From NCBI GenBank assembly GCA_015232315.1, contig JADFZZ010000013.1, positions 43,715-107,714 on the forward strand: a DNA stretch of 64,000 nt. The letters are read 5' to 3'. Made by a program: the position numbers and the translations under genes. Below, piece by piece: positions 19,611-28,724 of the stretch (position 1 is the stretch's first letter; every line of letters begins with the position of its first letter). Source of the stretch: SAR324 cluster bacterium (GTDB lineage Bacteria > SAR324 > NAC60-12). The notes beneath the pieces are model-generated. The model worked only from the letters and a program-made list of their open reading frames with translations, was not told the origin of the DNA and searched no databases.

Positions 19611-20510
19611 ATGGCAGAGACACATACCCCGAAAAAAATACACCATGGGTGCTTGATCGGAGCCTTTGATTTATTCAATGCATGGCATGAGATGACCCTG
19701 CAAATTGTGGGAAATCAATGTGAGCATCTGGATATCCTGATCACCGATGCCAATTCTGACACAGTGTGGTCTGGTGATATTCGAGCAGAAATGATTGCGG
19801 CGACTCATTATGTGGAACATGCGGGTTTGGTTTCCGCAACCGGAGTCACACCTGATGTTGACGTTTTTTTTGCGTGTAAAGATCAGGATTTATCTGCAAT
19901 CAATTTACCGGCGAATATCCCTGTTGTTTTGCTGGATGTTTCAATGACAGAGAGCGAAGCCAGTCGATTGTTGAAAACGAGAATTGAAAGTGGCGCATGG
20001 TCACACTATCCCGAGGAAAAACAATGTTCAGGGAAAATAATTCAGGAACATGAACTTGCCTCCAGGGTGTCTGAATGGAAACAGAATTCGCTTCAAATCG
20101 TTACAACCAACGGGAGTTTTGATTTATTGCATCCGGGTCATGTGCGCTATCTTCAGGAGGCTCGTAGTCATGGGAATTTATTGATCATCATGGTCAATGA
20201 CGATGCCTCTATTCGTGATAGAAAGGGAAATCAACGACCAGTTTTTTTACAACGGGAACGCATGGAGGCATTATCCATGTTACGTTGTGTGGACTGGGTT
20301 GTACCATTTCATGGAGACAATCCCTTGTACATGATTGACCGGATTGCGCCCGCCGTTCATGTGAAGGGGGGCAGTTTTGAACCTGAACGCATCGCCCGGG
20401 AAAAACAGCTTGTTGAATCAAAAGGTGGAAAATTGATCACTCTGGAGTTGATTGGGGAGTTCTCCTCGAGTCATCTGATTCAGAATGTGCGGGCGATGTC
20501 CAAAATTTAA
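19611..20510 (+). CDS. Two-domain nucleotidyltransferase, RfaE2/HldE-like C-terminus
   Basis: A 299-residue protein. The C-terminal half (about 155-299) is a cytidylyltransferase-like domain closely resembling the ADP-heptose synthase part of HldE/RfaE2: NGSFDLLHPGHVRYLQEA (HxGH at 174-177), VNDDASIRDRKG, RPVF, RMEALSMLRCVDWVV, HVKGG. The N-terminal half begins GAFDLFNAWHE, which looks like a second, degenerate copy of the same fold with HxGH replaced by NAWH (residues 23-26), and continues with a region comparable to ERMEAL/CVDWV (RAEMIAATHYVEHAGLV). It probably transfers a nucleotide to a sugar phosphate or alcohol phosphate, possibly LPS heptose; the exact substrate is unknown. No HldE sugar kinase domain is fused to it. 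Confidence 0.75.
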   Translation: MAETHTPKKIHHGCLIGAFDLFNAWHEMTLQIVGNQCEHLDILITDANSDTVWSGDIRAEMIAATHYVEHAGLVSATGVTPDVDVFFACKDQDLSAINLPANIPVVLLDVSMTESEASRLLKTRIESGAWSHYPEEKQCSGKIIQEHELASRVSEWKQNSLQIVTTNGSFDLLHPGHVRYLQEARSHGNLLIIMVNDDASIRDRKGNQRPVFLQRERMEALSMLRCVDWVVPFHGDNPLYMIDRIAPAVHVKGGSFEPERIAREKQLVESKGGKLITLELIGEFSSSHLIQNVRAMSKI

Positions 20511-20606
20511 CCTTGTTTCACCAGCAATGATGTTTTTTTAAGCAGAAGATTGAAAGTATCAACCGGGAATTCGTGATAAATCGCTGGACTCAGGAGGCAA
20601 ATTCAG

Positions 20607-20622
20607 TGGCACAGGAATTGCT
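20607..20622 (+). promoter_or_regulatory. Sigma-54 type promoter upstream of glnB
   Basis: The sequence TGGCACAGGAATTGCT matches the -24/-12 consensus, with GG and GC separated by exactly ten bases. It lies about 108 bases before the glnB ATG in the 219-base gap, on the same strand. Sigma-54 control of PII genes is well established in proteobacteria, so nitrogen-responsive expression through NtrC-like activation is likely. I did not identify a clear upstream enhancer site. Confidence 0.75.
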
Positions 20623-20702
20623 GATTTAAGATTAGCCTTGAATCTTGATCAACCTCACCCAATATTTGCGTGAACTCAATTCATTCAATACCTCATTTTT
20701 GA

Positions 20703-21068
<366 letters not shown>

Positions 21069-21085
21069 GCCATTCAGGAGGGAAG

Positions 21086-23383
21086 ATGATTGATTCTCTT
21101 CCCTCTAATGAACGATTTTCTGTTCTCAAGACCCTCGCGGAAATCAGCAGGATCATCACGTCATCCCATGATGCCTATGAAACTCTTGCGCTGACAGCAA
21201 GGATGATTGCGGAACGCATGCATGTGGACGCATGCTCCATTTATATCTTTGATGCTGACGACAGTGCACTCACCCTCAAAGCCACTTATGGTCTGAGCCA
21301 GGACTCGGTGGATTCAGTTAAAATTCTGCCGGAAGAAGGTCTGGTTGGACTTGTCCTTGAACTTTCCGAACCAGTGCAAGTGGCGGAAATGCGGCTCCAT
21401 CCGCGTTTCAAATATTTTTCACAAACTCGTGAAGAACAATTTTCTTCTTTTCTGGGGGTTCCACTCATTGAACATCGAAAAGGTATCGGTGTGCTGGTGG
21501 TCCACACCATTGACTGTCGTAATTTCACAGAAGAAGAAGAGCATATTCTGGTAACGATCGCGTCCCAGATTGTGGGGTTGATCTCAAAAGCCATCCTGAT
21601 TAAAAAACTGGATTTATCGACAGACTTCTCCCGGCAAAGTTCCAATCCCTATCGCAAGGAAACATCTCAGGTCAAAGGCACACCTATCGCTTCCGGCTTT
21701 GCACTGGGCAAAGCCATTGTTCTACAGGAAGCAACTCTGGAAGAGCCGGTGTATCAGGCAACACAGCCCGTTGCCAAAGAACTCAAGGACTTCAATGATG
21801 CTTTAGAACGCACAATCACTGATATCCTGCAGTTGATTGACAAGGTTTCAGAATATCTAACGCCAGAAGAAGCCTCAATTCTTCATGTCCACTTGCTGTT
21901 TCTCGAAGATCGGGGATTTCAGGAAAAAATATTACGGAACATTGAGCTGGGAGCCTCTGCGGCGTGGTCGATTTATCATATCGTACAAGAACATCTCAGG
22001 GCGTTTGATGCCATTGATGATCCATACCTTAAAGAAAAAGGTGCAGATCTCAAGGACGTTGGCTATCGTCTGCTCTATCAAATTGGTCATGCGCCTTCCA
22101 CAATCACAGAAAAAGAAGGGATACTGATCAGCAGACAATTGCTGCCAAGTGATGTGGCCCGCCTGGATACAAGCAAAATCAAGGGTCTTGTCATGTCCTC
22201 CGGTGGGGTGGTGTCTCATGCGGCAATCCTGGCGAGATCATTGCTGATTCCAGCAATATGTGTTTCAGACAATGTCCTGCTTGAAATCAAGGAAGGTGAG
22301 CAATTAGCGCTGGATGGCAAGAGTGGTATCATTGTCATCAATCCGGGCGGTGAAGAAATCACGACCTTTCAACGCCTTCTGCTGGAACAACAACGATACA
22401 ATGAATACCTGGAAAAATTCAGGGAACTTCCTTGCCAGACCAAGGATGGAATCAGGATTACCGTGATGGCCAATGTGGGACTCCAGAATGATTGCCAGTT
22501 GCTGGACCATTATGGTGCTGAAGGAATCGGATTGTACCGTAGCGAAATCTATTTTCTTTCGCTCGATAGTTACCCCAGCATTCCACAACAGGTTGAAACC
22601 TATCAGAAAGTATTGCAGAGCATCGGTCCCGAACAGTCACTGATTTTTAGAACTCTTGATCTGGGCGCCGACAAATCAGCGCCTTACATGGGATTTGCTG
22701 ACGAAGAAAACCCGTTTCTCGGGTTTCGTGCATTGAGGCGGCAACTTCAAAATCCTGAAATTCTCAAACAGCAAATCAAGGCCTTGTTGTTGACCGTGGG
22801 TTCCAGAAAAAATATATGTCTGTTGTTTCCCATGATCACAGATTTGAGAGAATTGCAGGAAGCCAAACAGATCTATCAGGATTGCCGAAACGAACTTAGA
22901 AATGAAAACTATGAACCGGGCGAATTAAAAATTGGTATGATGTTTGAGGTACCCGGAGCCATTCTTCAAAGTGAATGGTTCATGCCGGAAATTGATTTCT
23001 GCTCCATTGGTAGTAATGACCTCACCCAGTATGTCCTGGCCGTGGATCGGAATAACCCGCTCATTTCGCATTTATATGACCCGCTCCATCCCTCTGTTTT
23101 AAAAATGATGTATCAACTCATCCAGATGGCACAGAAGTTTAATATTCCCATTGAAATTTGTGGAGAAATGGCTTCAGATCCCGATGGCTGTGTGATTCTT
23201 GTCGGAATGGGACTGACACTTCTCAGCATGAACGCTCCGTTGATTCCAACCATCAAAGCCCGGTTATCTGCCGTTACCCTGGAAGACGCTCGAGGATTAG
23301 CCAGACAAGCCATGGATTCATCACATCCTCAGGATGTCCGACGCATGATCAATGACTATTTCGAAACACACACTGTGTCCTGA
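21086..23383 (+). CDS. ptsP: PtsP: phosphoenolpyruvate phosphotransferase of the nitrogen PTS (EI-Ntr)
   Basis: A 765-residue protein with an N-terminal GAF domain (about 15-170), an EI N-terminal domain, the phosphohistidine domain with the active His378 in VSHAAILAR, and a C-terminal PEP-binding TIM barrel (EGIGLYRSE, RTLDLGADK, FLGFRALR, MFEVPGA, SIGSNDLTQY, EICGEMA). It takes phosphate from PEP and passes it to NPr, linking carbon/nitrogen state to regulation. The GAF domain is the known 2-oxoglutarate/glutamine sensing part of EI-Ntr. A strong ribosome binding site (GGAGGGAAG) precedes the ATG. No NPr or EIIA-Ntr gene is nearby. Confidence 0.96.
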   Translation: MIDSLPSNERFSVLKTLAEISRIITSSHDAYETLALTARMIAERMHVDACSIYIFDADDSALTLKATYGLSQDSVDSVKILPEEGLVGLVLELSEPVQVAEMRLHPRFKYFSQTREEQFSSFLGVPLIEHRKGIGVLVVHTIDCRNFTEEEEHILVTIASQIVGLISKAILIKKLDLSTDFSRQSSNPYRKETSQVKGTPIASGFALGKAIVLQEATLEEPVYQATQPVAKELKDFNDALERTITDILQLIDKVSEYLTPEEASILHVHLLFLEDRGFQEKILRNIELGASAAWSIYHIVQEHLRAFDAIDDPYLKEKGADLKDVGYRLLYQIGHAPSTITEKEGILISRQLLPSDVARLDTSKIKGLVMSSGGVVSHAAILARSLLIPAICVSDNVLLEIKEGEQLALDGKSGIIVINPGGEEITTFQRLLLEQQRYNEYLEKFRELPCQTKDGIRITVMANVGLQNDCQLLDHYGAEGIGLYRSEIYFLSLDSYPSIPQQVETYQKVLQSIGPEQSLIFRTLDLGADKSAPYMGFADEENPFLGFRALRRQLQNPEILKQQIKALLLTVGSRKNICLLFPMITDLRELQEAKQIYQDCRNELRNENYEPGELKIGMMFEVPGAILQSEWFMPEIDFCSIGSNDLTQYVLAVDRNNPLISHLYDPLHPSVLKMMYQLIQMAQKFNIPIEICGEMASDPDGCVILVGMGLTLLSMNAPLIPTIKARLSAVTLEDARGLARQAMDSSHPQDVRRMINDYFETHTVS

Positions 23384-23384
23384 C

Positions 23385-24407
23385 ATGCTGCCAATTCTGC
23401 ATTTGATTTATGGCAATCAGCAGTTACTGGTTGATGAAACCACAGAAAATCTGACAAAACAACTGTTGGAACAACGAGACCGTCAGGATGCTCTTGAGCG
23501 GTTTGACGCGATAGAACTGCTCAAGGATAATTCTCAGGGAGTTACGCTGGATCAGTTTCAGACATCCTGTGAAACTTTGCCGTTTCTGACAGATTTAAAA
23601 GTCATCAGACTGGATCACTGTGAAGTCCTCGCTACCTCCGCAAAGCCTGGCAACGGCAAGGAAGGGCGGTTGCTCCATGTTCTCCTGAATTCTATACGAT
23701 CGCCCCATCCAGCTTTCAGGTATCTGCTCACCAGCTCAGCCATGAGCGATAAAAATCTGAATTCTCTGTTGCTTAAAGAAGTCAAAAAAAATGGCAAAGT
23801 GATCAAATTTGTGGCTTACGAGGATTCAACTCCGGTCGATTGGTTGCTGAAACGTGCCTCACAAAAAAACTTGCCGTTATCCCGTGGAATGGCTGAATTG
23901 CTGATTGAACTCGTTGGTAATGATTTGAATGATCTGGATCAGGAGATGGAAAAACTATCTCTGATGAATATCTCCAGGAGCACATTGACAGAACAATTTC
24001 TTCTGGACCATGTTCAGGGTTATAAGCATTTTTCTGTCTTCAGGATCATTCAGGCCTTGTCACTGAAACAAATTGTTCCAGCGCTGGAAACCCTTGAACA
24101 GGTGATGATGGAGTCCGCCAAAGATTATGTGAAGCTGTTTGTGTTGATTCATCAGCAATTTCGTAAACTTCTCATGATTCACTATCTCAAACGCAGACAA
24201 GCTCCTGAGGATGAAATACTGGGATCTCTGGGTATGCATCCTTTTCTGGGGCGTCAGGTGGTCGCGCAAGCCAGAAATTTTAAAACACATGAACTCGAAC
24301 AGATTTATCATCGACTTGGAACCATGGATCTCCCCTTCAAGTATCATCCCCATCTGGCGCAGACAATGCTTCAGGATCTGTTTCAATCTATTTGTCTATC
24401 ATCCTGA
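23385..24407 (+). CDS. holA: DNA polymerase III delta subunit HolA
   Basis: About 341 residues from the ATG at 23385, which lies one base after the ptsP stop; an alternative in-frame ATG at 23352 would overlap ptsP by 32 bases. The N-terminus ILHLIYGNQQLLVDE is the usual HolA opening, followed by RFDAIELL, SCETLPFLTDLKVIRLDHCE, the helicase-fold-like AAA region and a C-terminal helical collar (HQQFRKLLMIHYLKRR). Delta opens the beta sliding clamp as part of the clamp loader. Sequence identity with reference HolA is low in most phyla, but position-independent motifs and length agree. Confidence 0.9.
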   Translation: MLPILHLIYGNQQLLVDETTENLTKQLLEQRDRQDALERFDAIELLKDNSQGVTLDQFQTSCETLPFLTDLKVIRLDHCEVLATSAKPGNGKEGRLLHVLLNSIRSPHPAFRYLLTSSAMSDKNLNSLLLKEVKKNGKVIKFVAYEDSTPVDWLLKRASQKNLPLSRGMAELLIELVGNDLNDLDQEMEKLSLMNISRSTLTEQFLLDHVQGYKHFSVFRIIQALSLKQIVPALETLEQVMMESAKDYVKLFVLIHQQFRKLLMIHYLKRRQAPEDEILGSLGMHPFLGRQVVAQARNFKTHELEQIYHRLGTMDLPFKYHPHLAQTMLQDLFQSICLSS

Positions 24408-24455
24408 TATCCGTTTTATCAGATCAGAATCTTTTAAATTTTTATAAGGAATCAC

Positions 24456-25112
24456 ATGACACTGGCTCTGTTTGATCTGGATAACACACTTCTGGAAGGC
24501 GATAGCGAAGTATTTTGGATGGAATATTTGTTGAATATGGGAATGGTCCATAACAGATCGCTGGATCAGATGAACGCATATCACAAGCAATACGAAGAAG
24601 GAACATTGAATATCCGTGAATACCAGTCCTTTGTTCTGGCACCTCTGGCAAAATATGACATCACTATCCTTGAAGCCCACCGAACCAAATTTCTATCTGA
24701 AAAAATATGGCACAGGATCAGAAAGTGGATGTTACCACGACTGGAATGGCATCGAAACCAACAACATACCCTGTTGCTTATCACGGCTACCAATGATTTC
24801 ATCACGACACCCATCGCGAATTATCTGGAAATACCGCATTTGCTGGCCAGCCAGGCTGAAATTATCAAGGGCAGTTTCACAGGCAAGATCAGTGGGATCC
24901 CCTGTTTCAGGGATGGGAAGGTGGCAAAACTGAAAGAATGGTTGTCTTTGCATGACGAGGATACCTCGGGAAGTTGGTTTTACAGCGATTCCCGGAATGA
25001 TATTCCTTTACTGCAGGAAGTTGCACACCCTGTTGCCGTCACACCAGATCCATTGCTGAAAGATTTTGCTGAAAAACAGGAGTGGATGATCATGGAAATG
25101 CCGTCAACCTAA
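24456..25112 (+). CDS. HAD-superfamily phosphatase, subfamily IB (SerB-like)
   Basis: A 218-residue HAD hydrolase. Motif I is FDLDNTLLEGDSE (nucleophile Asp7, general acid Asp9), motif II is LLITATNDF, a basic residue lies in FRDGKVAKL, and motif IV is YSDSRNDIPLL. The helical cap between motifs I and II is that of subfamily IB, which includes phosphoserine phosphatase and several phospholipid or nucleotide phosphatases. The substrate cannot be assigned. AAGGA precedes the ATG. It follows holA by 48 bases on the same strand. Confidence 0.9.
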   Translation: MTLALFDLDNTLLEGDSEVFWMEYLLNMGMVHNRSLDQMNAYHKQYEEGTLNIREYQSFVLAPLAKYDITILEAHRTKFLSEKIWHRIRKWMLPRLEWHRNQQHTLLLITATNDFITTPIANYLEIPHLLASQAEIIKGSFTGKISGIPCFRDGKVAKLKEWLSLHDEDTSGSWFYSDSRNDIPLLQEVAHPVAVTPDPLLKDFAEKQEWMIMEMPST

Positions 25113-25402
25113 AAGGCATGACAAATGTTTGCCAGCTCTGTATTTTTCAGCTTTCGAAAGGGAAATATGAGGAATCTCATAAAAACTGAAATTAATAATT
25201 CAAGAGGCTTGACTTCTAAAATCAAGGACGTTAGAAGCTTGGCAGTCCTTCAGGGACCGTAAGCCCCAGCAATTCAGGAATGATGGGTTCAGCATCTTCT
25301 TGAATTTAACAACTCGATGAGTCAACTTGTGAGAGATTTTGAATAGAACGGGTAAAGTTTTTCACAAGAAATTTTAAAAATTATTATTAATAGGAAAAAC
25401 AC
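25113..25402. other. 290-base leader region before HU, with a hairpin
   Basis: No gene is seen. A perfect 7-base stem pairs CTTCTAA with TTAGAAG across an 11-base loop near 25214-25238. It is followed by GTCC/GGAC pairing and a C-rich stretch. This may be an untranslated leader or small RNA, but I recognise no known riboswitch or RNA family. Confidence 0.35.
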
Positions 25403-25678
25403 ATGACTAAGGCAGAATTAGTGGCAGCAATTGCAGACAATGCAGAACGAACCAAAGCAGATGCAGAACGATTTCTCAACGCAACCATCAAAGCGATTGA
25501 AGACGCTTTGGCCAAAGGTGAAACCATTCCCCTGATTGGTTTTGGAACTTTCTCTGTTTCCGAGCGTCCAGCACGAATTGGAAGAAATCCACGAACCAAA
25601 GAAGAATTGAAAATCCCTGCATCCAAATCTGTCAAATTCAAAGTTGGCAGCAAATTGAAAGATGCCGTAAACAAGTAA
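25403..25678 (+). CDS. DNA-binding protein HU
   Basis: A 91-residue HU/IHF family protein with the N-terminal helix MTKAELVAAIADNAERTKADAERFL, the GFGTFSVSERPARIGRNP arm region with the conserved RNP, and a C-terminal VKFKVGSKLKDAVNK. It forms dimers that bend DNA and compact the nucleoid. The GRNPRT pattern and length are typical of HU rather than IHF, although alpha or beta type cannot be told. It is flanked by a long leader upstream and a clear intrinsic terminator immediately downstream, so it is probably monocistronic. Confidence 0.97.
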   Translation: MTKAELVAAIADNAERTKADAERFLNATIKAIEDALAKGETIPLIGFGTFSVSERPARIGRNPRTKEELKIPASKSVKFKVGSKLKDAVNK

Positions 25679-25686
25679 TTATGCAG

Positions 25687-25720
25687 ATGGGAGGGGTAAA
25701 AAACCTCCCATTTTCTTTGA
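25687..25720 (+). terminator. Rho-independent terminator of the HU gene
   Basis: Perfect 8-base stem ATGGGAGG (25687-25694) with CCTCCCAT (25704-25711) around a 9-base A-rich loop, followed by TTTTCTTT. It starts 8 bases after the HU stop codon. Confidence 0.92.
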
Positions 25721-25813
25721 GGCCTACCCTGACGAATCCCCTTCAACCGCCTGGCACAACATAGAACTGGAGATGTGGTTTCTTAACTTCATTGACTAAA
25801 CGATGAGCCTCCC

Positions 25814-25835
25814 TTGACACACCTCATTTGAGGTG
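25814..25835 (+). promoter_or_regulatory. Possible promoter -35 with palindromic operator upstream of rpmH
   Basis: TTGACA (25814-25819) is directly followed by the 16-base palindrome CACCTCATTTGAGGTG (25820-25835), two 7-base arms around TT. No good -10 box stands 17 bases downstream, so the promoter call is weak; the palindrome may be a repressor site. It lies about 100 bases before rpmH. Confidence 0.4.
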
Positions 25836-25933
25836 AACAAAAAGCTTGTCATGCCCGATTTTATCATGTAACAAATCCAGCTTCACACGTTTAATTATTT
25901 CCAGAAATTATATTTTTATCAGGATAATGAGTT

Positions 25934-26068
25934 ATGAAACGGACATTTCAGCCCAACAATCATCGACGAAAAATGAAACATGGTTTCCGCGCCAGAATGT
26001 CAACCCCCGGTGGCCGTTTGGTGATTAACCGCCGTCGAGCCAAAGGAAGAAAACGGTTGTCTGTCTGA
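25934..26068 (+). CDS. rpmH: 50S ribosomal protein L34
   Basis: A 44-residue, strongly basic protein: begins [19 protein letters not shown] and ends AKGRKRLSV, the standard L34 sequence and length. It starts at ATG 25934 and stops at TGA 26066-26068. It belongs to the large ribosomal subunit. The rnpA start follows after two bases, the classic rpmH-rnpA arrangement. Confidence 0.98.
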   Translation: MKRTFQPNNHRRKMKHGFRARMSTPGGRLVINRRRAKGRKRLSV

Positions 26069-26070
26069 TC

Positions 26071-26433
26071 GTGAAGTCTTTTGGTTTTCCCAAAAACATT
26101 CGCTTAAGCCGTCAGAACGAAATACAGGCCATTTGGGAAAATGGTCTGTATTGCCGTAAAGGCATCTTGGGTGCCAAATATTTAAAGAATGATTTGGGCT
26201 ACAACCGGTATTTGATTTCTATCAAAAAAAAAGTCGGCTCCGCTCCAGTGCGGAATCTGCTAAAACGGTTGATTCGTGAAGCAATACGGTTAACCCAGGT
26301 GAAATTTCAGGGTGGTTTTGACATCTGCCTGTTTATCACCCGGCCTCCTCAGTATTCAGTCACTTTTGCCACCATTCAGAAAAGCATCCTGTATTTATTT
26401 CAACAGATGGAACAGGGACACGCTTCATCATGA
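26071..26433 (+). CDS. rnpA: Ribonuclease P protein component
   Basis: A 120-residue basic protein that binds the RNase P RNA and assists 5' maturation of tRNAs. The conserved RNPxxR-like core appears as [16 protein letters not shown] (residues about 63-78), with [17 protein letters not shown] at the N-terminus. The start is a GTG, two bases after rpmH; no ATG is available upstream. Its stop overlaps the yidD start by 4 bases. Confidence 0.95.
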   Translation: MKSFGFPKNIRLSRQNEIQAIWENGLYCRKGILGAKYLKNDLGYNRYLISIKKKVGSAPVRNLLKRLIREAIRLTQVKFQGGFDICLFITRPPQYSVTFATIQKSILYLFQQMEQGHASS

Positions 26434-26741
26434 AAGAACTTCCCGATGAATTCAAAGGGGATCATCCGACTCATATTCTCACGATTCTCCGGGAGAAAAT
26501 ACTCCTCGGTATTTTATGGTTGATTCGAGGATATCAATATTTGATTTCTCCTTTTTTGCCTCCTTCTTGCCGTTTTTATCCCTCCTGTTCGCATTATGCT
26601 TTGGAAGCATATCATCGGCATGGAATTTTTTATGGCTCCTGGCTGAGTCTTCAACGCATACTCAAATGTCATCCGTTTCATCCCGGGGGTCTTGATCCGG
26701 TTCCCGAAAAGCATTTTCACACTTCAGAGAATACCCATTGA
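26430..26741 (+). CDS. yidD: YidD, membrane protein insertion efficiency factor
   Basis: A 103-residue protein with the YidD signature: [35 protein letters not shown], and [13 protein letters not shown] with its conserved cysteines. YidD assists YidC-dependent insertion at the inner membrane. It has about 25 extra residues before the typical start (around [13 protein letters not shown]); the ATG at 26430 overlaps the rnpA stop, so translational coupling supports it. YidC follows after 6 bases. Confidence 0.95.
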   Translation: MKELPDEFKGDHPTHILTILREKILLGILWLIRGYQYLISPFLPPSCRFYPSCSHYALEAYHRHGIFYGSWLSLQRILKCHPFHPGGLDPVPEKHFHTSENTH

Positions 26742-26747
26742 CGCTTT

Positions 26748-28457
26748 ATGGAAACAAAAACATTTCTCGCAATATTTATTTCATTTGTAATCCTGGCAGG
26801 ATGGTCGTTGCTATTCCCGCCGACACCACCGGAAATCACCTCTCAACCAGCCCTTGAAACAGTCATCACTTCTCAGGAAGAGACAACTGACATGCCTTCT
26901 TCTTTGACTTCGGCACCCGAATCACCAATGGAAGCCGAATTTACTGAAATAAAGACTGACCTCAAGCCCCTGTTGATTCCCGTCGAAAATATTCAGTTTC
27001 GCTATATGGTGAATACACGTGGTGGAATTCTGGAAAATATTCAGTTGAAACAGTATCAGCACAAAAAAGAACACCTGAGTCTGGTTCGATGGCTTCCGCT
27101 TCTCAGCTTTGTGCTGGGGAAGGATAGTCCCCATGAAACCAATGACAATCTCGTTGAATTACTGAACAACAGTCTTGAAAATGAACGTGCCATGACAATG
27201 GAATTTGAAGATGCGCCAGAACTGACAAAATTATTCAGCAGGGTCGTTTACGCCGCGAATGTTGAAAGGTTGGATGTTGTTGCTGGAATTGACAACAAAC
27301 TGGTTCTTACATCCCCCGTTATCAAGGGACTTCAGGTCATCAAAACATTCCAGTTCAATGCGGAATCGTATGTGATGAATTATTCCTTTCAAGTGATCAA
27401 CCGGTCCGCTACTGAACAATCCCTTAAAATCAGACAGATATTTGGCGAAGGCAAAGTTCCTGACGCTGCGACAAGTAATGCACATACGGGAGCCGTTTAT
27501 TATGTGGATGATAGCATTGAAACTGAATCAAGTTCAGATCTTGAACAGGAAATGCAGATTCCCGTTATGAAATGGTTGGGACTTGAAGACCATTATTTTA
27601 TCAGGGCAGTCGCTCCACAAACGCCTGTCCGGTTTGGTTATTTTCATGCGAAATCCGTCTTTGGCCCCAATGGTAAGGAAGAGGTTCCCTATTTCGGGGT
27701 GCGTTTACCGAATGTGGATTTGATGCCCAATAAACAGATTGAAGCCCGGTTTGAAATTTTTGCCGGCCCCAAGGAAGAGCAGGCCATGGCCGTCTTTGGT
27801 CGAAAGCTTGAGGGGTCCATGAATATGACCCTGGCCAGCATTGCACAACCATTGCTGGCACTGTTACGCTGGATTTATGGCTATGTCGGAAATTATGGGG
27901 TTGCAATTATTATTCTGACTGTGATTGTGCGGCTGGTTTTGTTTCCGCTGACTTTCAAGGGCATGAAATCCATGAAAAAAATGCAGCAACTTCAACCCAA
28001 GATGAAACGGTTGCAGGAAAAATATAAAAATAACAAGGAAAAGCTGAACTTGGAGATGCTGGAGATGTATCGGAAACATAAGGTCAATCCCTTGGGAGGA
28101 TGCCTTCCGTTGGTCTTGCAGATTCCGATTTTTTTCGGGTTGTACAGTGCGTTATCCAGTGCGATTGAATTGCGACACGCTCCTTTTATTTTCTGGCTCA
28201 ATGATCTGTCTGCCAGAGATGGGTTGGCCATTACACCGTTGCTGATGGGGATAACCATGTTTTTTCAGCAAAAAATGACACCCACCACCATGATGGATCC
28301 GACCCAGGCCAAAATGATGCAAATGTTGCCGATAATCTTTACATTTTTTACATTTTCTTTTCCATCAGGTCTGGTCATTTACTGGATCACAAGCAACATC
28401 CTGTCCATTGGTCAACAATATCTGATCAACAACATTAAAACCCCTGAAATGGAATGA
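26748..28457 (+). CDS. yidC: Membrane protein insertase YidC
   Basis: A 569-residue YidC/Oxa1 insertase with the Gram-negative layout: N-terminal membrane anchor (about 5-23), large periplasmic domain (about 60-350) and five C-terminal membrane segments beginning near LRWIYGYVGNYGVAIIILTVIVRLVLFPL. The conserved cytosolic loop MKSMKKMQQLQPKMKRLQEKY and GCLPLVLQIPIFFGLY are present. The hydrophilic groove arginine is in VRLVLFPLTFK. It inserts membrane proteins alone or with SecYEG. It closes the rpmH-rnpA-yidD-yidC operon; the next gene is convergent. Confidence 0.97.
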   Translation: METKTFLAIFISFVILAGWSLLFPPTPPEITSQPALETVITSQEETTDMPSSLTSAPESPMEAEFTEIKTDLKPLLIPVENIQFRYMVNTRGGILENIQLKQYQHKKEHLSLVRWLPLLSFVLGKDSPHETNDNLVELLNNSLENERAMTMEFEDAPELTKLFSRVVYAANVERLDVVAGIDNKLVLTSPVIKGLQVIKTFQFNAESYVMNYSFQVINRSATEQSLKIRQIFGEGKVPDAATSNAHTGAVYYVDDSIETESSSDLEQEMQIPVMKWLGLEDHYFIRAVAPQTPVRFGYFHAKSVFGPNGKEEVPYFGVRLPNVDLMPNKQIEARFEIFAGPKEEQAMAVFGRKLEGSMNMTLASIAQPLLALLRWIYGYVGNYGVAIIILTVIVRLVLFPLTFKGMKSMKKMQQLQPKMKRLQEKYKNNKEKLNLEMLEMYRKHKVNPLGGCLPLVLQIPIFFGLYSALSSAIELRHAPFIFWLNDLSARDGLAITPLLMGITMFFQQKMTPTTMMDPTQAKMMQMLPIIFTFFTFSFPSGLVIYWITSNILSIGQQYLINNIKTPEME

Positions 28458-28461
28458 CTTT

Positions 28462-28626
28462 TTATGAAGAATATCGTTTTTCCCATTGACGGCGATATTC
28501 TTCCGCATAAAGTTCAATCCACCGCTTGATGATGGTATTAGGATTATCCCTCCCATTCATTTCAAGATAGTGATCAATTTCCTGAATCTGCGCCCGCATG
28601 TATTTTTCCTCATCATAGGTTCCCAT
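28462..28626 (-). CDS. Small conserved-looking hypothetical protein
   Basis: A 54-residue protein starting MGTYDEEKYMRAQIQEIDHY and ending in a basic helix (EEYRRQWEKRYSS). The start is set by a strong ribosome binding site (GGAGG seven bases or so before the ATG, read on the minus strand); the same frame extends further upstream without such a site. The sequence is highly charged and looks helical, with the NPNTIIKRWIELYAEEYR segment resembling small regulators of unknown function. I do not recognise a family. It ends four bases from the convergent yidC stop. Confidence 0.7.
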   Translation of the reverse strand: MGTYDEEKYMRAQIQEIDHYLEMNGRDNPNTIIKRWIELYAEEYRRQWEKRYSS

Positions 28627-28724
28627 AAGTACCTCCGAGACGATCGAGTTGATGTTTGCGGATTTTTTTGTCAGAAAAAGGAAATTCAAATTTCATACCG
28701 AAAGGCTCTTCAATTGAGAGAACC

